This document shows positions 55,534-64,000 of a DNA stretch of 64,000 nucleotides, in pieces; position 1 is the stretch's first letter, and each line of letters opens with the position of its first letter. The position numbers were made by a program, and so were the translations under genes. The stretch comes from CAZMCC01 sp964564695 (lineage in GTDB: Bacteria > Planctomycetota > Phycisphaerae > Phycisphaerales > UBA1924): contig CAZMCC010000004.1 of NCBI GenBank assembly GCA_964564695.1, forward strand, positions 1-64,000, in the 5' to 3' direction. The notes beneath the pieces were generated by a model. The model saw only the letters and a list, made by a program, of their open reading frames with translations, was not told the origin of the DNA and ran no database searches.

Positions 55534-55647
55534 TCCCCGGCGATCGAAGCCGGGGGAGTGGGACGGGCCCGAAGGGCGAGGGCGGGGGGTGGGGGGGCGG
55601 GAGCCTGGAGTTCGCTCTTGGGCGTGAACGGACACGGAGGCCCGCGT

Positions 55648-56775
55648 GTGAATGGGGCGAACAACAGCGCACGCGTTGAGGTCAAGCCCGATGGGGACGC
55701 CGGACGCACGCGCCCGATGGGCGACGCGCCGATCCGCTGCGGCGTCGTCGGCGTCGGGCGCATGGGCCAGCACCACGCCCGCGTCTATTCCACCCTGCCC
55801 GGCTGCCAGCTCGTCGGGGTCGTCGACTCGAGCGAAGTGCGCTCGAAGGAGATCGCCGACAAGTTCGGCTGCGCCGCGATGACCGACGTGGGCGAGCTGC
55901 TGAGCGCCGGCGTGAACGCCGTGAGCATCGCCGTGCCGACGACCCGGCACCGCGCGATGGCGGAGCCTCTGTTGGAAGCGGGCGTCGCGTGCCTGATCGA
56001 GAAGCCCCTCGCCCAGAACGTCGAGGACGCGTGGGCGCTCAAGGAAGTCGCCGACCGCACCGGCTCGGTGCTCATGGTGGGCCACATCGAGCGGTTTAAC
56101 CCGATCATGCGGGCCCTGCGCCGCGAGCAGGCCGCCAGCCTGCCGATCATGCCCCGCTTCATCGAGGTCCACCGCGTCAGCCCGATGACCTTCCGCTCCG
56201 TCGACGTCGGCGTCGTCATGGACATGATGATCCACGACCTCGACGTGGTGCTGATGCTCATGGGCGGGCGCGAGCCTTCGGAGATCCAGGCCGCGGCCGT
56301 GCCGGTCATCACCGAGCACGAGGACATCTGCAACGCCCGGCTGACGTTCGAGCAGCCCTGGGGCAAGTGCGTCGCGAACATCACCGCCAGCCGCCTGGCC
56401 CTCAAGACCGAGCGCGTCACCCGGATCACCGGCGAGAACGCGTATGTAAAGATCGACTACGCCGCCAAAAAGGGCGTCGTCATCCGCCGGACCGCCAACG
56501 AAATCCAGATGCGCGAGGTCCGCGAGGCCATCCGCCAGGGCACCGACCTCACCAACCTCAAGTGGGGCGAGCTTGTCCAGGTGGAAGAGCTCACCGTCGA
56601 CGACGCGGAGCCCATCATCGAGGAAATCAAGGCCTTCGTCGCGGCCATCCGCAGCGGCGACCGCCCCGAGATCGACGCCACGGCCGGATTCGTGAATGTC
56701 CGCACCGCCGAGCGGATCGTTCGCCAGGCGAAGGCCGACTGGCCGTCGGCGGCCGTGGAGGTGGGGGGGGCGTAA
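55648..56775 (+). CDS. Gfo/Idh/MocA family oxidoreductase
   Basis: The 375-residue protein from a GTG at 55648, with GGAGG seven bases upstream, has the NAD(P)-binding start CGVVGVGRMGQHHARVY (about 26-42) and EKPLAQN (about 120), which carries the conserved lysine of this family. The C-terminal domain has MIHDLDVVLMLMGG (about 196), where the His and Asp fit the catalytic pattern. The substrate is probably a nucleotide sugar or inositol-like compound; related planctomycete proteins sit near lipid A genes, but none is present here. A later ATG at 55717 is less favourable. Confidence 0.82.
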   Translation: MNGANNSARVEVKPDGDAGRTRPMGDAPIRCGVVGVGRMGQHHARVYSTLPGCQLVGVVDSSEVRSKEIADKFGCAAMTDVGELLSAGVNAVSIAVPTTRHRAMAEPLLEAGVACLIEKPLAQNVEDAWALKEVADRTGSVLMVGHIERFNPIMRALRREQAASLPIMPRFIEVHRVSPMTFRSVDVGVVMDMMIHDLDVVLMLMGGREPSEIQAAAVPVITEHEDICNARLTFEQPWGKCVANITASRLALKTERVTRITGENAYVKIDYAAKKGVVIRRTANEIQMREVREAIRQGTDLTNLKWGELVQVEELTVDDAEPIIEEIKAFVAAIRSGDRPEIDATAGFVNVRTAERIVRQAKADWPSAAVEVGGA

Positions 56776-57274
56776 CGACGGGGTGCCCCGGGTCGGCCGC
56801 TTTGGGCAGACCCGGGGTTGTGCTTCGCTTGCGAACAGACGTCCAGTGCGTCCGCGCGGCGAGCAACCGGAATCCCATTGAGCCTCTCAGGCCGCCTTTC
56901 GGTGGTCGGCCTCGAGACCCTCAGATTCTGAATGCCAAGTCGGGCTCTGGCGGAAGTACCCTTCCAACCGCCGCTGGCCCGGCCCGGCCTGTCGAGTACA
57001 CTGTGGGGTCAGTGCGGAAAGGACGGACATGCCCATTTGCCGGGTACGTCCGATCACCGGGCCACGGGGCGCGAGTGAGGTGGCCATTCAGCCGCCCGGT
57101 TCGTGGTGGACCGTCAACCTTTCTGCCGGTGGGAAGGCTCGCAAGGCCTCGCTCACGCTGAACGCGTCGGCATGGATCGGGCGCTGGCCCGAACCCACCG
57201 GCGACGATACCTTTTCGCCCGTGCGCGAGCGCGACGCACAGGACCGATGTTCGATCGCGCCGGTGAAGACCCCG
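56776..57274. other. Intergenic leader region
   Basis: About 500 bases with no gene I trust. It contains a hairpin with GCTTTG loop (56786-56817) and a possible -10-like TACACT (56997-57002). AAAGGA then ATG occurs at 57018-57031, but its frame has mixed codon use, so the S1-protein start is placed at 57275; the region may be a long 5' leader. Confidence 0.5.
56786..56817. repeat. Hairpin with GCTTTG loop
   Basis: CCCCGGGTC (56786-56794) pairs with GACCCGGGG (56809-56817), with inner GCC/GGC and the loop GCTTTG (56799-56804). Two bases in the middle of the stem do not pair. Confidence 0.75.
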
Positions 57275-58732
57275 ATGACATCCGCTTCGACTACCCCTTC
57301 CCCCGAGTCCTCGTCCCTGCAGCCCGGCCAGGCGCCCCCCCAGGCGCCGCAGCCGCCCGCACCCGCGCCCGCGCCCGAGAAGCCTTCGGACTTCTCCCCA
57401 GAAACGCAGGCCGAGATCGACGCCGCCATGGCGTCCTTGGACATGTCTCCCGGCGGCGCCCGCGGTCAGCGCGGCAAGAAGCCGCGCGAGCAGCGACACG
57501 ACCCGGCCGACCACCACCACAAGACTCCCGCGCCGGCGGTCACGCCCGTCGGGGGCCTGCGCCAGGCCATCCGCGGCCCGCGCGTCGTCCAGGCCGGACG
57601 CGAGCACCGCACCGGCGCACTCGTCTCCATCGGCCCCACCGACCTCTTCCTCGAATTCGGTCCCAAGGAGCTCGGCGTCGCCAGCCGTGCCCAGTGGCCC
57701 GACGACCAGCTTCCCAAGGTCGGCGAGCAGATCGAGGTCGTCATCGACCGCTACGAGCCCGCCGAGTCCATCTTCATCTGCTCGCGCCCCGGCGCCGTAC
57801 AGAAGGCCGCCTGGGAAATGCTCGAGGTCGGCTCCGTCGTCGAGGCCCGCGTCGTCGGCGTCAACAAGGGCGGCCTCGAGCTCGAGGTCGCCAACCACCG
57901 CGCCTTCATGCCCGCCAGCCAGGCCTCCCTCGACCGCATCGACGACCTCAACGTCCTCATCGGCGAGAAGTTCCCCTGCGTCGTCAGCCAGGTCGACCGC
58001 CGCGGCAAGGGCAACATCGTCCTCTCCCGTCGCGACCTCCTCGACCAGGAGCGCAAGCAGAAGGCCGAGAAGATCCGCGCCGAGCTCAAGGAAGGCGACG
58101 TCGTCGACGGCGTCGTCCGCAAGATCATGCCCTTCGGCGCCTTCGTCGACATCGGCGGCGTCGACGGCCTCGTCCACATGTCCGACCTCACCTACGACCG
58201 CGTGAGCTACGGCGAGAACGCCGTCGCCAAGCACATCAAGGTCGGCCAGCAGGTCAAGGTCAAAGTCCTCAAGCTCGAGTGGGACAACAACCGCCTCAGC
58301 CTGGGCATGAAGCAGCTCGCCGGCGATCCCTTCGCCAACGCCGCCCAGACCATCACCGAGGGCGCCGACGTCAACGGCCGCGTCACCCGCCTCGCCGACT
58401 TCGGCGCATTCGTCGAAATCGCCCCCGGCGTCGAGGGCCTCGTCCACATCTCCGAGATCGCCCACCGCCGCATCGGCTCCCCCGGCGACGTGCTCAAGGT
58501 CGACCAGGTCGTTACGGCCAAGGTCCTCAAGGTCGACCCCGAGGGCCGCAAGGTCTCCCTCAGCATCAAGGCCACGCAGCCGGTCCCCGAGGTTCCCGGT
58601 AGACCCGGCAGGGACACCGGCCCGAAGCGCACCGCCGAGGAGATCATGAAGGAATCCCCAGCGCTGCGCCGGCTCCGCGAGAACTTCGGAAAGCAGAAGG
58701 GCAATCAGGGCTTCAAGGGCGGCCTGAGCTGA
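57275..58732 (+). CDS. S1-domain RNA-binding protein (ribosomal protein S1-like)
   Basis: The 485-residue protein from the ATG at 57275 has a proline-rich N-terminus (about 1-50), then four S1 beta-barrel domains. They are at about 110-175 (HRTGALVSIGPTDLFLEFG), 185-255 (GSVVEARVVGVNKGGLELEV), 270-345 (GDVVDGVVRKIMPFGAFVDI, the best-conserved) and 360-435 (GADVNGRVTRLADFGAFVEI). A basic tail follows. Bacterial RpsA usually has six S1 domains; this has four, but could still act in translation. An ATG at 57029 is an alternative start but less likely. A CACAGGCG hairpin follows at 58744. Confidence 0.88.
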   Translation: MTSASTTPSPESSSLQPGQAPPQAPQPPAPAPAPEKPSDFSPETQAEIDAAMASLDMSPGGARGQRGKKPREQRHDPADHHHKTPAPAVTPVGGLRQAIRGPRVVQAGREHRTGALVSIGPTDLFLEFGPKELGVASRAQWPDDQLPKVGEQIEVVIDRYEPAESIFICSRPGAVQKAAWEMLEVGSVVEARVVGVNKGGLELEVANHRAFMPASQASLDRIDDLNVLIGEKFPCVVSQVDRRGKGNIVLSRRDLLDQERKQKAEKIRAELKEGDVVDGVVRKIMPFGAFVDIGGVDGLVHMSDLTYDRVSYGENAVAKHIKVGQQVKVKVLKLEWDNNRLSLGMKQLAGDPFANAAQTITEGADVNGRVTRLADFGAFVEIAPGVEGLVHISEIAHRRIGSPGDVLKVDQVVTAKVLKVDPEGRKVSLSIKATQPVPEVPGRPGRDTGPKRTAEEIMKESPALRRLRENFGKQKGNQGFKGGLS

Positions 58733-58743
58733 GTCACCAGTGG

Positions 58744-58777
58744 CACAGGCGTCCCGCCTGTGACCGGCGAAGCCGGT
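58744..58777. repeat. CACAGGCG hairpin followed by ACCGGC hairpin
   Basis: CACAGGCG, TCC, CGCCTGTG (58744-58762), then ACCGGC, GAA, GCCGGT (58763-58777), directly adjacent. The first is the same palindrome as in tyrS. They may serve as a terminator for the S1-domain gene, though the T run is absent. Confidence 0.75.
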
Positions 58778-58817
58778 GCCCCCGCGTTCCCGCCCCGGCT
58801 CCCCAGGAGGCGGCCAC

Positions 58818-60095
58818 GTGGCGTCGTCATCGTTCGATTCCACCAAGCTGCTGCGGGTCGCCCCGGCCCTCGTGCTGGTGTTCGCGCCGGTCGCGATCGT
58901 GCTGATGATGGTGCGCCGCCAGGTCGGCTCCGCGTTCAGCGGGGCGCTCGCCCAGCCCTCCGTCCAGAACGTCATCGTGATCTTCGCCGGCGGCGCGGCG
59001 TTCCTCGGCCTCGCCCTGGGCGCCAGCGTACTGCTCACCCGACGCGGCTACCGCCCTCAGTACGTCCGCCCCCTGTGCGCCGCCGTCGCGGTCGCGGGCT
59101 TCATCACCCTGCTCGCCCTGGGGATGGAAGACGGCGTCTCCGTGGTCCTGGCGATGTGGTGGATCGCCCCGTTCCTGGTCGGCGCCGCCATCATGGGCAC
59201 GGCCGCCCAGCAGCGCATCGGCAACGACCGATTCTGCGCCGCCTGCGAATACCCGTTCCTCGACGCCCCCGAGGCCGGCAAGTGCCCCGAGTGCGGCGCC
59301 GCCTGGCGCGAGCGGCTCGGAACCGTCACCGGACGAAGTCAGACGAATCGTCCCCTCATGCGCATCGGCGTTGCGATCATGATGGCGGCGTTCGCCCTCA
59401 ACCTGCTCAGCACCGTGTTCCAGAGCGCCATGCTCCGCTTCTCACCCACCTCCATGCTCATCTACCAGGCCGTCCACACCCAAGGTTTCGACAACGCCTA
59501 CTGGGCCGCCCTCTCCACCCGCACGCTCTCGACCGCCCAGGTCCGCACCCTCGCCCAGGGCCTGCTCGACGAGCGGCTGAAGCAAGGCCGCATGAGCCGT
59601 GACGACGAGCTCTGGATCGACGGCCAGTTCACCGCCAACAAGCTCCCGGCCGACCTCGCCACGCGCTACCTCGCCGAGATGGTCGGCCCGCCCCGCATCG
59701 TCCAGGTCGGCCCCCGCCACGTGCAGGTCGAGGCCAACCTCCACACCAACCTCTCCAACACCCAGGACTCGCGCGTGGCCGTGGAGGGCTGGTGGATCGA
59801 CGGCGTCTTCACCCCCTCCACCGACACCGGCAAGCTCCTCTCGACCTACGCCCTCGAACCCGGCAGCACCATGACCGGCTCGATCCCGGCGATCCAGCTC
59901 GCCCTCCCGGCCACGGCCTCGGGCACGGTGCGCGTCAAGTTCGTCGGCTGGATCGCCATCGGCCCGTTCCCCGGCGTCGCGTGGCAGGCGACCTGGCCCG
60001 CGCCGCCGGGCCAACCCGGCGCGACACCCGCCGTCCCCGGCGCGACAAGCTGGATGGAGCGGTTCGAGGTCGACGCCGTGATCGACGTGAAGTGA
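58818..60095 (+). CDS. Membrane protein with internal zinc ribbon
   Basis: The 425-residue protein from a GTG at 58818 (AGGAGG seven bases upstream) has four or five membrane segments in the first half (about 12-30, 50-75, 85-105, 115-140). A zinc ribbon with CAACEYPF...CPECG follows (about 152-175), then a further membrane segment (about 195-215) and a large soluble C-terminal domain (about 220-425) of unknown fold. It is a third kind of zinc-ribbon/membrane protein in this window. Function unknown. Confidence 0.7.
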   Translation: MASSSFDSTKLLRVAPALVLVFAPVAIVLMMVRRQVGSAFSGALAQPSVQNVIVIFAGGAAFLGLALGASVLLTRRGYRPQYVRPLCAAVAVAGFITLLALGMEDGVSVVLAMWWIAPFLVGAAIMGTAAQQRIGNDRFCAACEYPFLDAPEAGKCPECGAAWRERLGTVTGRSQTNRPLMRIGVAIMMAAFALNLLSTVFQSAMLRFSPTSMLIYQAVHTQGFDNAYWAALSTRTLSTAQVRTLAQGLLDERLKQGRMSRDDELWIDGQFTANKLPADLATRYLAEMVGPPRIVQVGPRHVQVEANLHTNLSNTQDSRVAVEGWWIDGVFTPSTDTGKLLSTYALEPGSTMTGSIPAIQLALPATASGTVRVKFVGWIAIGPFPGVAWQATWPAPPGQPGATPAVPGATSWMERFEVDAVIDVK

Positions 60096-60122
60096 GTGGG
60101 CGGGCGGAGGAGGAGAAGGTGG

Positions 60123-60161
60123 CACAGGCGTCCCGCCTGTGATCGGCCGCCTTGGGCCGAT
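60123..60161. repeat. Composite: CACAGGCG hairpin fused to a GCCTTG-loop hairpin
   Basis: CACAGGCG, TCC, CGCCTGTG (60123-60141) runs straight into ATCGGCC, loop GCCTTG, GGCCGAT (60142-60161). Two different palindrome families share their boundary. The composite lies between the membrane protein gene and dut. Confidence 0.8.
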
Positions 60162-60180
60162 GCCGCCAATCGAACCCGTA

Positions 60181-60660
60181 TCAGACCCCCGTCGATCCGA
60201 ACCCACCCGCCCCGCGCCCGGTGGCCTCGAGCGACTCGACCACGTCCACCCGCGCCCGCGCCACCGGTGCGATCACCATCTGCGCGACGCGCATCCCGTG
60301 CCGCACGCTGAACGGCTCCGGCCCGAGATTGATCAGCGGCACCATCACCTCGCCCCGATAGTCCGCATCGATCGTCCCCGGCGCGTTCGGCATGCTGATC
60401 GCATGCTTGGTCGCCAGGCCCGAGCGAGGCCGCACCTGCCCCTCAAACCCCGGTTGCAGAGCCATCGCGAACCCGCAAGGGATGAGCACGGGCCGCCCGC
60501 CCTTCACCACCGGCGTCAGCACGATCCCCCCCGCGTCCTCCTGCTCGGGCGTGAGGCACGCGGCGAGGTCCATCCCCGCGGCGAGAGCGGACTGGTAAAC
60601 GGGAGCCGTCGCGCGGGGCGACAGCAGCTTGATCTGGAGCGTCGTGTTCGAGGAAGGCAT
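60181..60660 (-). CDS. dut: dUTP pyrophosphatase
   Basis: Trimeric dUTPase, 159 residues, hydrolysing dUTP to dUMP and keeping uracil out of DNA. The five conserved motifs are present: AGMDLAA (about 28), RSGLATKH (about 78), NAPGTIDADYRGEV (about 92-105), RVAQ (about 124) and the C-terminal GRGAGGFGSTG (about 147-157). There is a short loop with CLTPEQEDAGG (about 35-45) that is unusual for the family. The ATG is at 60660. Confidence 0.95.
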   Translation of the reverse strand: MPSSNTTLQIKLLSPRATAPVYQSALAAGMDLAACLTPEQEDAGGIVLTPVVKGGRPVLIPCGFAMALQPGFEGQVRPRSGLATKHAISMPNAPGTIDADYRGEVMVPLINLGPEPFSVRHGMRVAQMVIAPVARARVDVVESLEATGRGAGGFGSTGV

Positions 60661-60679
60661 CGGTCAGCGTAGCCGCCGA

Positions 60680-60922
60680 CTAGGCCGACTTGCGGCGGCC
60701 GCGCCCGTTGCGCCCTTTGAGCTGCTCAAGCGAAACAATGAGCATCACATCGATGACCTCGAAACGGCCGTCCTCGTACACGTAGTGCACCGGGCGAGCA
60801 GTGGGGGAGTACGCAAGGAACTCGGGATGGGGCACCGGCAGAACGCGCCCGTCGGCCAAGTGCATGGCAAATGGCATGAACGGCTGCGCTCGATGAACGT
60901 CCCGTAGATCCTCAATCCGCAT
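60680..60922 (-). CDS. Small conserved protein, unknown
   Basis: An 80-residue protein from the ATG at 60922, with FMPFAMHLADGRVLPVPHPE (about 15-34) followed by VHYVYEDGRFEVIDVMLIVS (about 45-64), a pattern I recall from small proteins of unknown role that are common in Planctomycetes. The beta-rich fold may be a small sensor or binding domain. The C-terminus is basic (RNGRGRRK). It lies between dut and speA on the same strand. Confidence 0.7.
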   Translation of the reverse strand: MRIEDLRDVHRAQPFMPFAMHLADGRVLPVPHPEFLAYSPTARPVHYVYEDGRFEVIDVMLIVSLEQLKGRNGRGRRKSA

Positions 60923-60937
60923 GGGTCACTCCCGCGC

Positions 60938-62968
60938 TCACCCTTCCAGATACGTATACCCCTCCAACCCATCATCATAAAACTTCAGCAGGCTCTTCCC
61001 CTCCGCCAGCGTCAGCCGCCCCTGCCGCTGCGCCGCCTCCACATCCTGCCGCATCGCCCGCTTCAGGTCCTCGTGGTCATACTGCACGTACTGCAGCACC
61101 TCCTCGACCGTGTCGCCCTCGATCACCTCGTCGATCACCCACTCGTCCGCGTCATCAAGCCTGATGTGCACGGCGTGCGTGTCCCCCAGCAGGTTGTGCA
61201 GATCGCCCAGGATCTCCTGGTACGCCCCCAGCAGGAACACGCCCAGGTAATACGGCTCGACGATCGTCGAGGCCGCGCCGTTGGCCGCCCCCGCGGCGTG
61301 GGGGGGCAGGTCCCGCAGCTCGTGCAGCTCGAGGATCTTCTTGTCGATGCGCTTGTCGACGAAGTGGTCGACCTTGCCGTCCGAGTCGCACGTGATGTCC
61401 GAGAGAATCCCCCGCCGCGTCGGCTCCTCTTCAAGCCGGTGGATCGGCGCGATCGGGAACAGCTGGTCGATCGCCCACGAGTCCGGCATCGACTGGAACA
61501 GCGAGAAGTTGCAGAAGTAGATGTCGCTCATCACCTCCGGCAGCGTCTCAAACTCCTCCGGCACATCGCCCTTCTTCGCGCACTTCTCCAGCAGCTTCTT
61601 GCCGATCCCCCACACCAGCCGCTCCGCCGCCGCCCGCATCGGCAGCGTCATGTACCCCAGGCTGAACAGGCTCATCGCCTCGTCCCGCGCCTGCATCGCG
61701 TCGTGGTACGTCTCCACGAGGTTGCGGTCGGTCAAGCTCTTGTACGCATCGAGCAGATCCAGAATCGGCTGCGGCGTCTCGTTCCCGCCCGCCGTCTCCG
61801 TCTTGATCAGCGTCTCGACTTCCTCCGCCCCGCTCACGCCCTCGAACGAGCTCGACCCCAGCACATCCACGATCAGCACGCTCGAGTACGCCACCATCGC
61901 CCGCCCGCTCTCCGACAGAATCATCGGATGCGGCACCTTCGCGTCGTCGCACACGCTCTTGATCCGGTACACCACGTCCGCGGCGTACTCCGTCACCGAG
62001 TAGTTGATCGACGAGTCCCACGCCGACTGCGAGCCGTCATAGTCCACGCCCATCCCGCCGCCGATGTCGAGCATCCCCATCTTCGCGCCCAGCCGCACCA
62101 GCTCGGCGTAGATGTGCGTCAGCTCGTTCACCGCGTTCTTGAGCACGCGGATGTCATAGAGCTGGCTCCCCACGTGGCAGTGCAGCATGTTCAGGCAGTC
62201 GAGCATGTCGTGCTGCTTGAGGTACTCGACCGCCCGCAGCAGCTCCGACACGAACAGCCCGAACTTGCTCCGCACCCCCGCCGACGACTCCCACCGCCCC
62301 GCGCCCTTGGAGGACAGCTTCACCCGCAGCCCGATCTTCGGGCGCACGTTGTACCGCTTCGCGTGCTTAACGATCAGCTCGAGCTCGCTGAACTTCTCCA
62401 CCACCGGGATGATGTTCCGCCCCAGCTTGGTCGCGAGGATCACCGTCTCGATGAACTCGTCGTCCTTGAACCCGTTGCAGACGATCGGCATCCCGTTCAC
62501 GCCCGGGCCGCCCGCCGTCGCCGACAGTCCGAGAACGGCCAGCAGTTCCGGCTTCGAACCGGCTTCGAGCCCGAAGCCGAGCTCGACCGCCATGTTCGCC
62601 ACCTGCTCACACACGTGCCGCTGCTGGTTCACCTTGATCGGGTACACGCACGAGTACCCGCCCGTGTACCCCTGCTCGGCGATCGCGTCGTCAAAGGCCT
62701 TGCGGATCTCGCGCAGGCGATGATTCAGGATGTCGTTAAACCGCAGCAGCACCGGCGTGTGGATCCCGCGCTCGCGCAGGCCCTCGACCACCTCGTGCAG
62801 GTCGATCGTCTTGGCCGGGTCCTTCGTCGGCTGGCAGGTGAGGTGCCCCGCGGGGTTGACCGCGAAGTAGCCCTTGCCCCAGTCGGCGAGGCCATACAGA
62901 CGGGCGGAATCTTCGACGGTCCAGCGTCCGTGCAAAAACGCCTGGCGCGGAGAAGAGAGGGTTGCCAT
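60938..62968 (-). CDS. speA: Biosynthetic arginine decarboxylase
   Basis: PLP enzyme converting arginine to agmatine, the first step of the agmatine route to putrescine and spermidine. The 676-residue protein has the PLP lysine in VYPIKVNQQRH (about 113), SKPELL (about 138), the glycine-rich DIGGGMGVDYDG (about 297-308), SESGRAM (about 344), and the active-site cysteine region SDIYFCNFSLFQSMPD (about 486-501). Family length is near 630-660, so this is complete. It starts at the ATG at 62968 (minus strand). Confidence 0.95.
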   Translation of the reverse strand: MATLSSPRQAFLHGRWTVEDSARLYGLADWGKGYFAVNPAGHLTCQPTKDPAKTIDLHEVVEGLRERGIHTPVLLRFNDILNHRLREIRKAFDDAIAEQGYTGGYSCVYPIKVNQQRHVCEQVANMAVELGFGLEAGSKPELLAVLGLSATAGGPGVNGMPIVCNGFKDDEFIETVILATKLGRNIIPVVEKFSELELIVKHAKRYNVRPKIGLRVKLSSKGAGRWESSAGVRSKFGLFVSELLRAVEYLKQHDMLDCLNMLHCHVGSQLYDIRVLKNAVNELTHIYAELVRLGAKMGMLDIGGGMGVDYDGSQSAWDSSINYSVTEYAADVVYRIKSVCDDAKVPHPMILSESGRAMVAYSSVLIVDVLGSSSFEGVSGAEEVETLIKTETAGGNETPQPILDLLDAYKSLTDRNLVETYHDAMQARDEAMSLFSLGYMTLPMRAAAERLVWGIGKKLLEKCAKKGDVPEEFETLPEVMSDIYFCNFSLFQSMPDSWAIDQLFPIAPIHRLEEEPTRRGILSDITCDSDGKVDHFVDKRIDKKILELHELRDLPPHAAGAANGAASTIVEPYYLGVFLLGAYQEILGDLHNLLGDTHAVHIRLDDADEWVIDEVIEGDTVEEVLQYVQYDHEDLKRAMRQDVEAAQRQGRLTLAEGKSLLKFYDDGLEGYTYLEG

Positions 62969-63283
62969 CGAGGCAAAGCCTTCCGGCGCTGTGGGCCGGG
63001 AACAGCTCTTCAAGCGGGCCGGATCGCAATCGTCATGGGTGCGACCGGCGGAGCGTCGTGCGAACATCTCAAATCCCCGTGCACCGCTGCCGCCACCATC
63101 GGCACGGGGACCAATCAGGACAAGAAACGATACACCCCCCCAACCCCGTGACAAGGGCGCACCGCCAAGACGGCGCACAGACGCCCGGCGCCAAGACCGA
63201 TCGCTTCGGCCGGTCTCGCGCCGTCATTTCGCCACTCTGCCACTCTGCCACTCTGCCACTTGGCCACTGCGCCACTTCCGCCC
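62969..63283. other. Upstream region of speA with 8-bp tandem repeat
   Basis: About 315 bases between speA and the next minus-strand gene, with no gene seen. It must hold the speA promoter, which I cannot pinpoint, and a tandem repeat at 63231-63278. Confidence 0.6.
63231..63278. repeat. 8-bp tandem repeat GCCACTCT
   Basis: Six units: three perfect GCCACTCT, then GCCACTTG, GCCACTGC and GCCACTTC. On the minus strand it reads AGAGTGGC and begins a few bases after the stop of the terminal membrane-protein gene. Confidence 0.9.
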
Positions 63284-63994
63284 CTACGCGCTCCCGGCCC
63301 CCGCTCGCGCTCGCGCCGCGAACTTCAACATCGCCGCGCTCCACAGCACCAGCGCCACCACCGGACCGATGACGATGCACACCCCGACGATCGCCGTGAG
63401 CACAAGTGCGAACGCCAGGTCGTCGAAAATCCCCGCCAGCCGCCAATCCTCGATCCGCGCCAGCACCCCGGCCGCGTGCGACACCGCCGCGAACCCGGCG
63501 ATGCACACGCTCAACCCCGCCCCGCCCACCAGTACGCCCACGATCCGCTCATCCACACGCATCGGCCACAGCGCCAGCGACACCGCCAGCAGCACCCCCG
63601 CCGCCGCGCTCCCGCTCCGGATGGCTCCCCAGGCCCGCGGCCGCCGCGCAACCGCCTCGCCCGGCGGCTCGGGCGATGAGTAAATCCACATCCCGACCGC
63701 GCCAATCAGTTCGATACCGCCCGGGATCGCGGGCTGCTCCAGCAGCCACACCCCCGACGTACCCCACGCCACGATCACGTTGATGCCAAGGCACACCAGC
63801 CAGACCGCCCCCAGCAGCCCCGCCCCCGCGCCGATCCGGGCCCCCAGGGCCAGCCGGCGCAGGTAGTCCGCGTTGACATGGCTGAACCCCCGCTGCTCGA
63901 CCCCGCACTCCGGGCACCGCGCCCGCCGCCCCAGCCCGGTCATCGCGTACCCGCACACCGGGCACCGCAGCGGCGGGTTCTCCCGCGCCGGCAC
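63284..63994 (-). CDS. Zinc-ribbon membrane protein (start uncertain, may be cut)
   Basis: The last gene, on the minus strand. A GTG at 63994 gives 236 residues beginning with a zinc ribbon (CPVCGYAMTGLGRRARCPEC, about 11-30), then four or more membrane segments (about 55-75, 85-105, 125-150, 155-175, 195-225). The frame stays open to the window edge, so the true start may lie outside. This is the same architecture as the protein at 1555-2019. Function unknown. Confidence 0.75.
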   Translation of the reverse strand: MPARENPPLRCPVCGYAMTGLGRRARCPECGVEQRGFSHVNADYLRRLALGARIGAGAGLLGAVWLVCLGINVIVAWGTSGVWLLEQPAIPGGIELIGAVGMWIYSSPEPPGEAVARRPRAWGAIRSGSAAAGVLLAVSLALWPMRVDERIVGVLVGGAGLSVCIAGFAAVSHAAGVLARIEDWRLAGIFDDLAFALVLTAIVGVCIVIGPVVALVLWSAAMLKFAARARAGAGSA

Positions 63995-64000
63995 TTCGGG

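Noticed and set aside
57029..57274. N-terminal extension of the S1 protein
   Set aside because: It has a plausible AAAGGA, but codon use is unlike the rest and no S1 family member needs it. Kept as an alternative start only.
61073..63151. 692-codon plus-strand frame
   Set aside because: It lies antisense to speA and encodes only low-complexity Arg/His/Leu sequence.
63231..63278. CRISPR-like array
   Set aside because: The units are 8 bp and contiguous, without spacers; it is a plain tandem repeat.

Overview
The window reads as one high-GC bacterial chromosome segment, most likely from a member of the Phycisphaerales (Planctomycetota) and probably from a metagenome assembly. The main grounds are five secreted proteins ending in the paired NSxDVGEFINxWF module (a dockerin-like surface module that I associate with Phycisphaerae), a PEP-CTERM protein, three membrane proteins with N-terminal or internal zinc ribbons, and many short palindromic repeats around genes. 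A run of ten N inside livG marks a scaffold join. No phage, transposase, CRISPR array or rRNA was seen.

Layout. 1-11 kb is mostly minus strand: tyrS, asd, a long-chain polyprenyl diphosphate synthase, lipoproteins, a methyltransferase, a Uma2-type protein, coaC and rpoZ, with ugd on the plus strand. 11-24 kb holds small regulatory or unknown genes, a large glycine-rich surface protein, tRNA-Ser(GCU), an ankyrin protein, a secreted subtilase, a His-rich secreted protein, and a ligase/exonuclease DNA repair pair. 24.7-32.6 kb is a secreted protease island: two M14 carboxypeptidases and one S8 protease that share a C-terminal cassette. 32.8-36.5 kb holds an APC permease with a UspA-like tail, a CpxP-like periplasmic protein and a nuclease-like protein. 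36.6-42.4 kb is a complete branched-chain amino acid ABC operon (livK-H-M-G-F), with livG broken by the assembly join. 42.4-50.5 kb holds small membrane or coiled-coil proteins, tRNA-Leu(UAG), a DoxX-like protein, a VWA-like protein, a helical-repeat secreted protein and a HAF/PEP-CTERM protein. 50.4-64 kb is housekeeping: an inositol-monophosphatase-family enzyme, YceH-like, DUF1294, uvrB, trxA, a Gfo/Idh/MocA oxidoreductase, a four-S1-domain RNA-binding protein, dut and speA.

The most unusual content is in the repeats. One palindrome family keeps a six-base loop (GCTCTG, GCTTTG or close variants) while its stems differ completely. A second family is an 8-bp stem with a GCAA or GCGA tetraloop placed at, or overlapping, the stop codons of several minus-strand genes. 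A third supplies the stop codons of two convergent genes from its two inverted ends. Palindromes of these kinds also sit in frame inside tyrS and uvrB, adding surface peptides to essential enzymes, much as Rickettsia palindromic elements do. Start codons were chosen by ribosome-binding site and family length where the longest frame was implausible. All calls are from reading the sequence; no database search was run.
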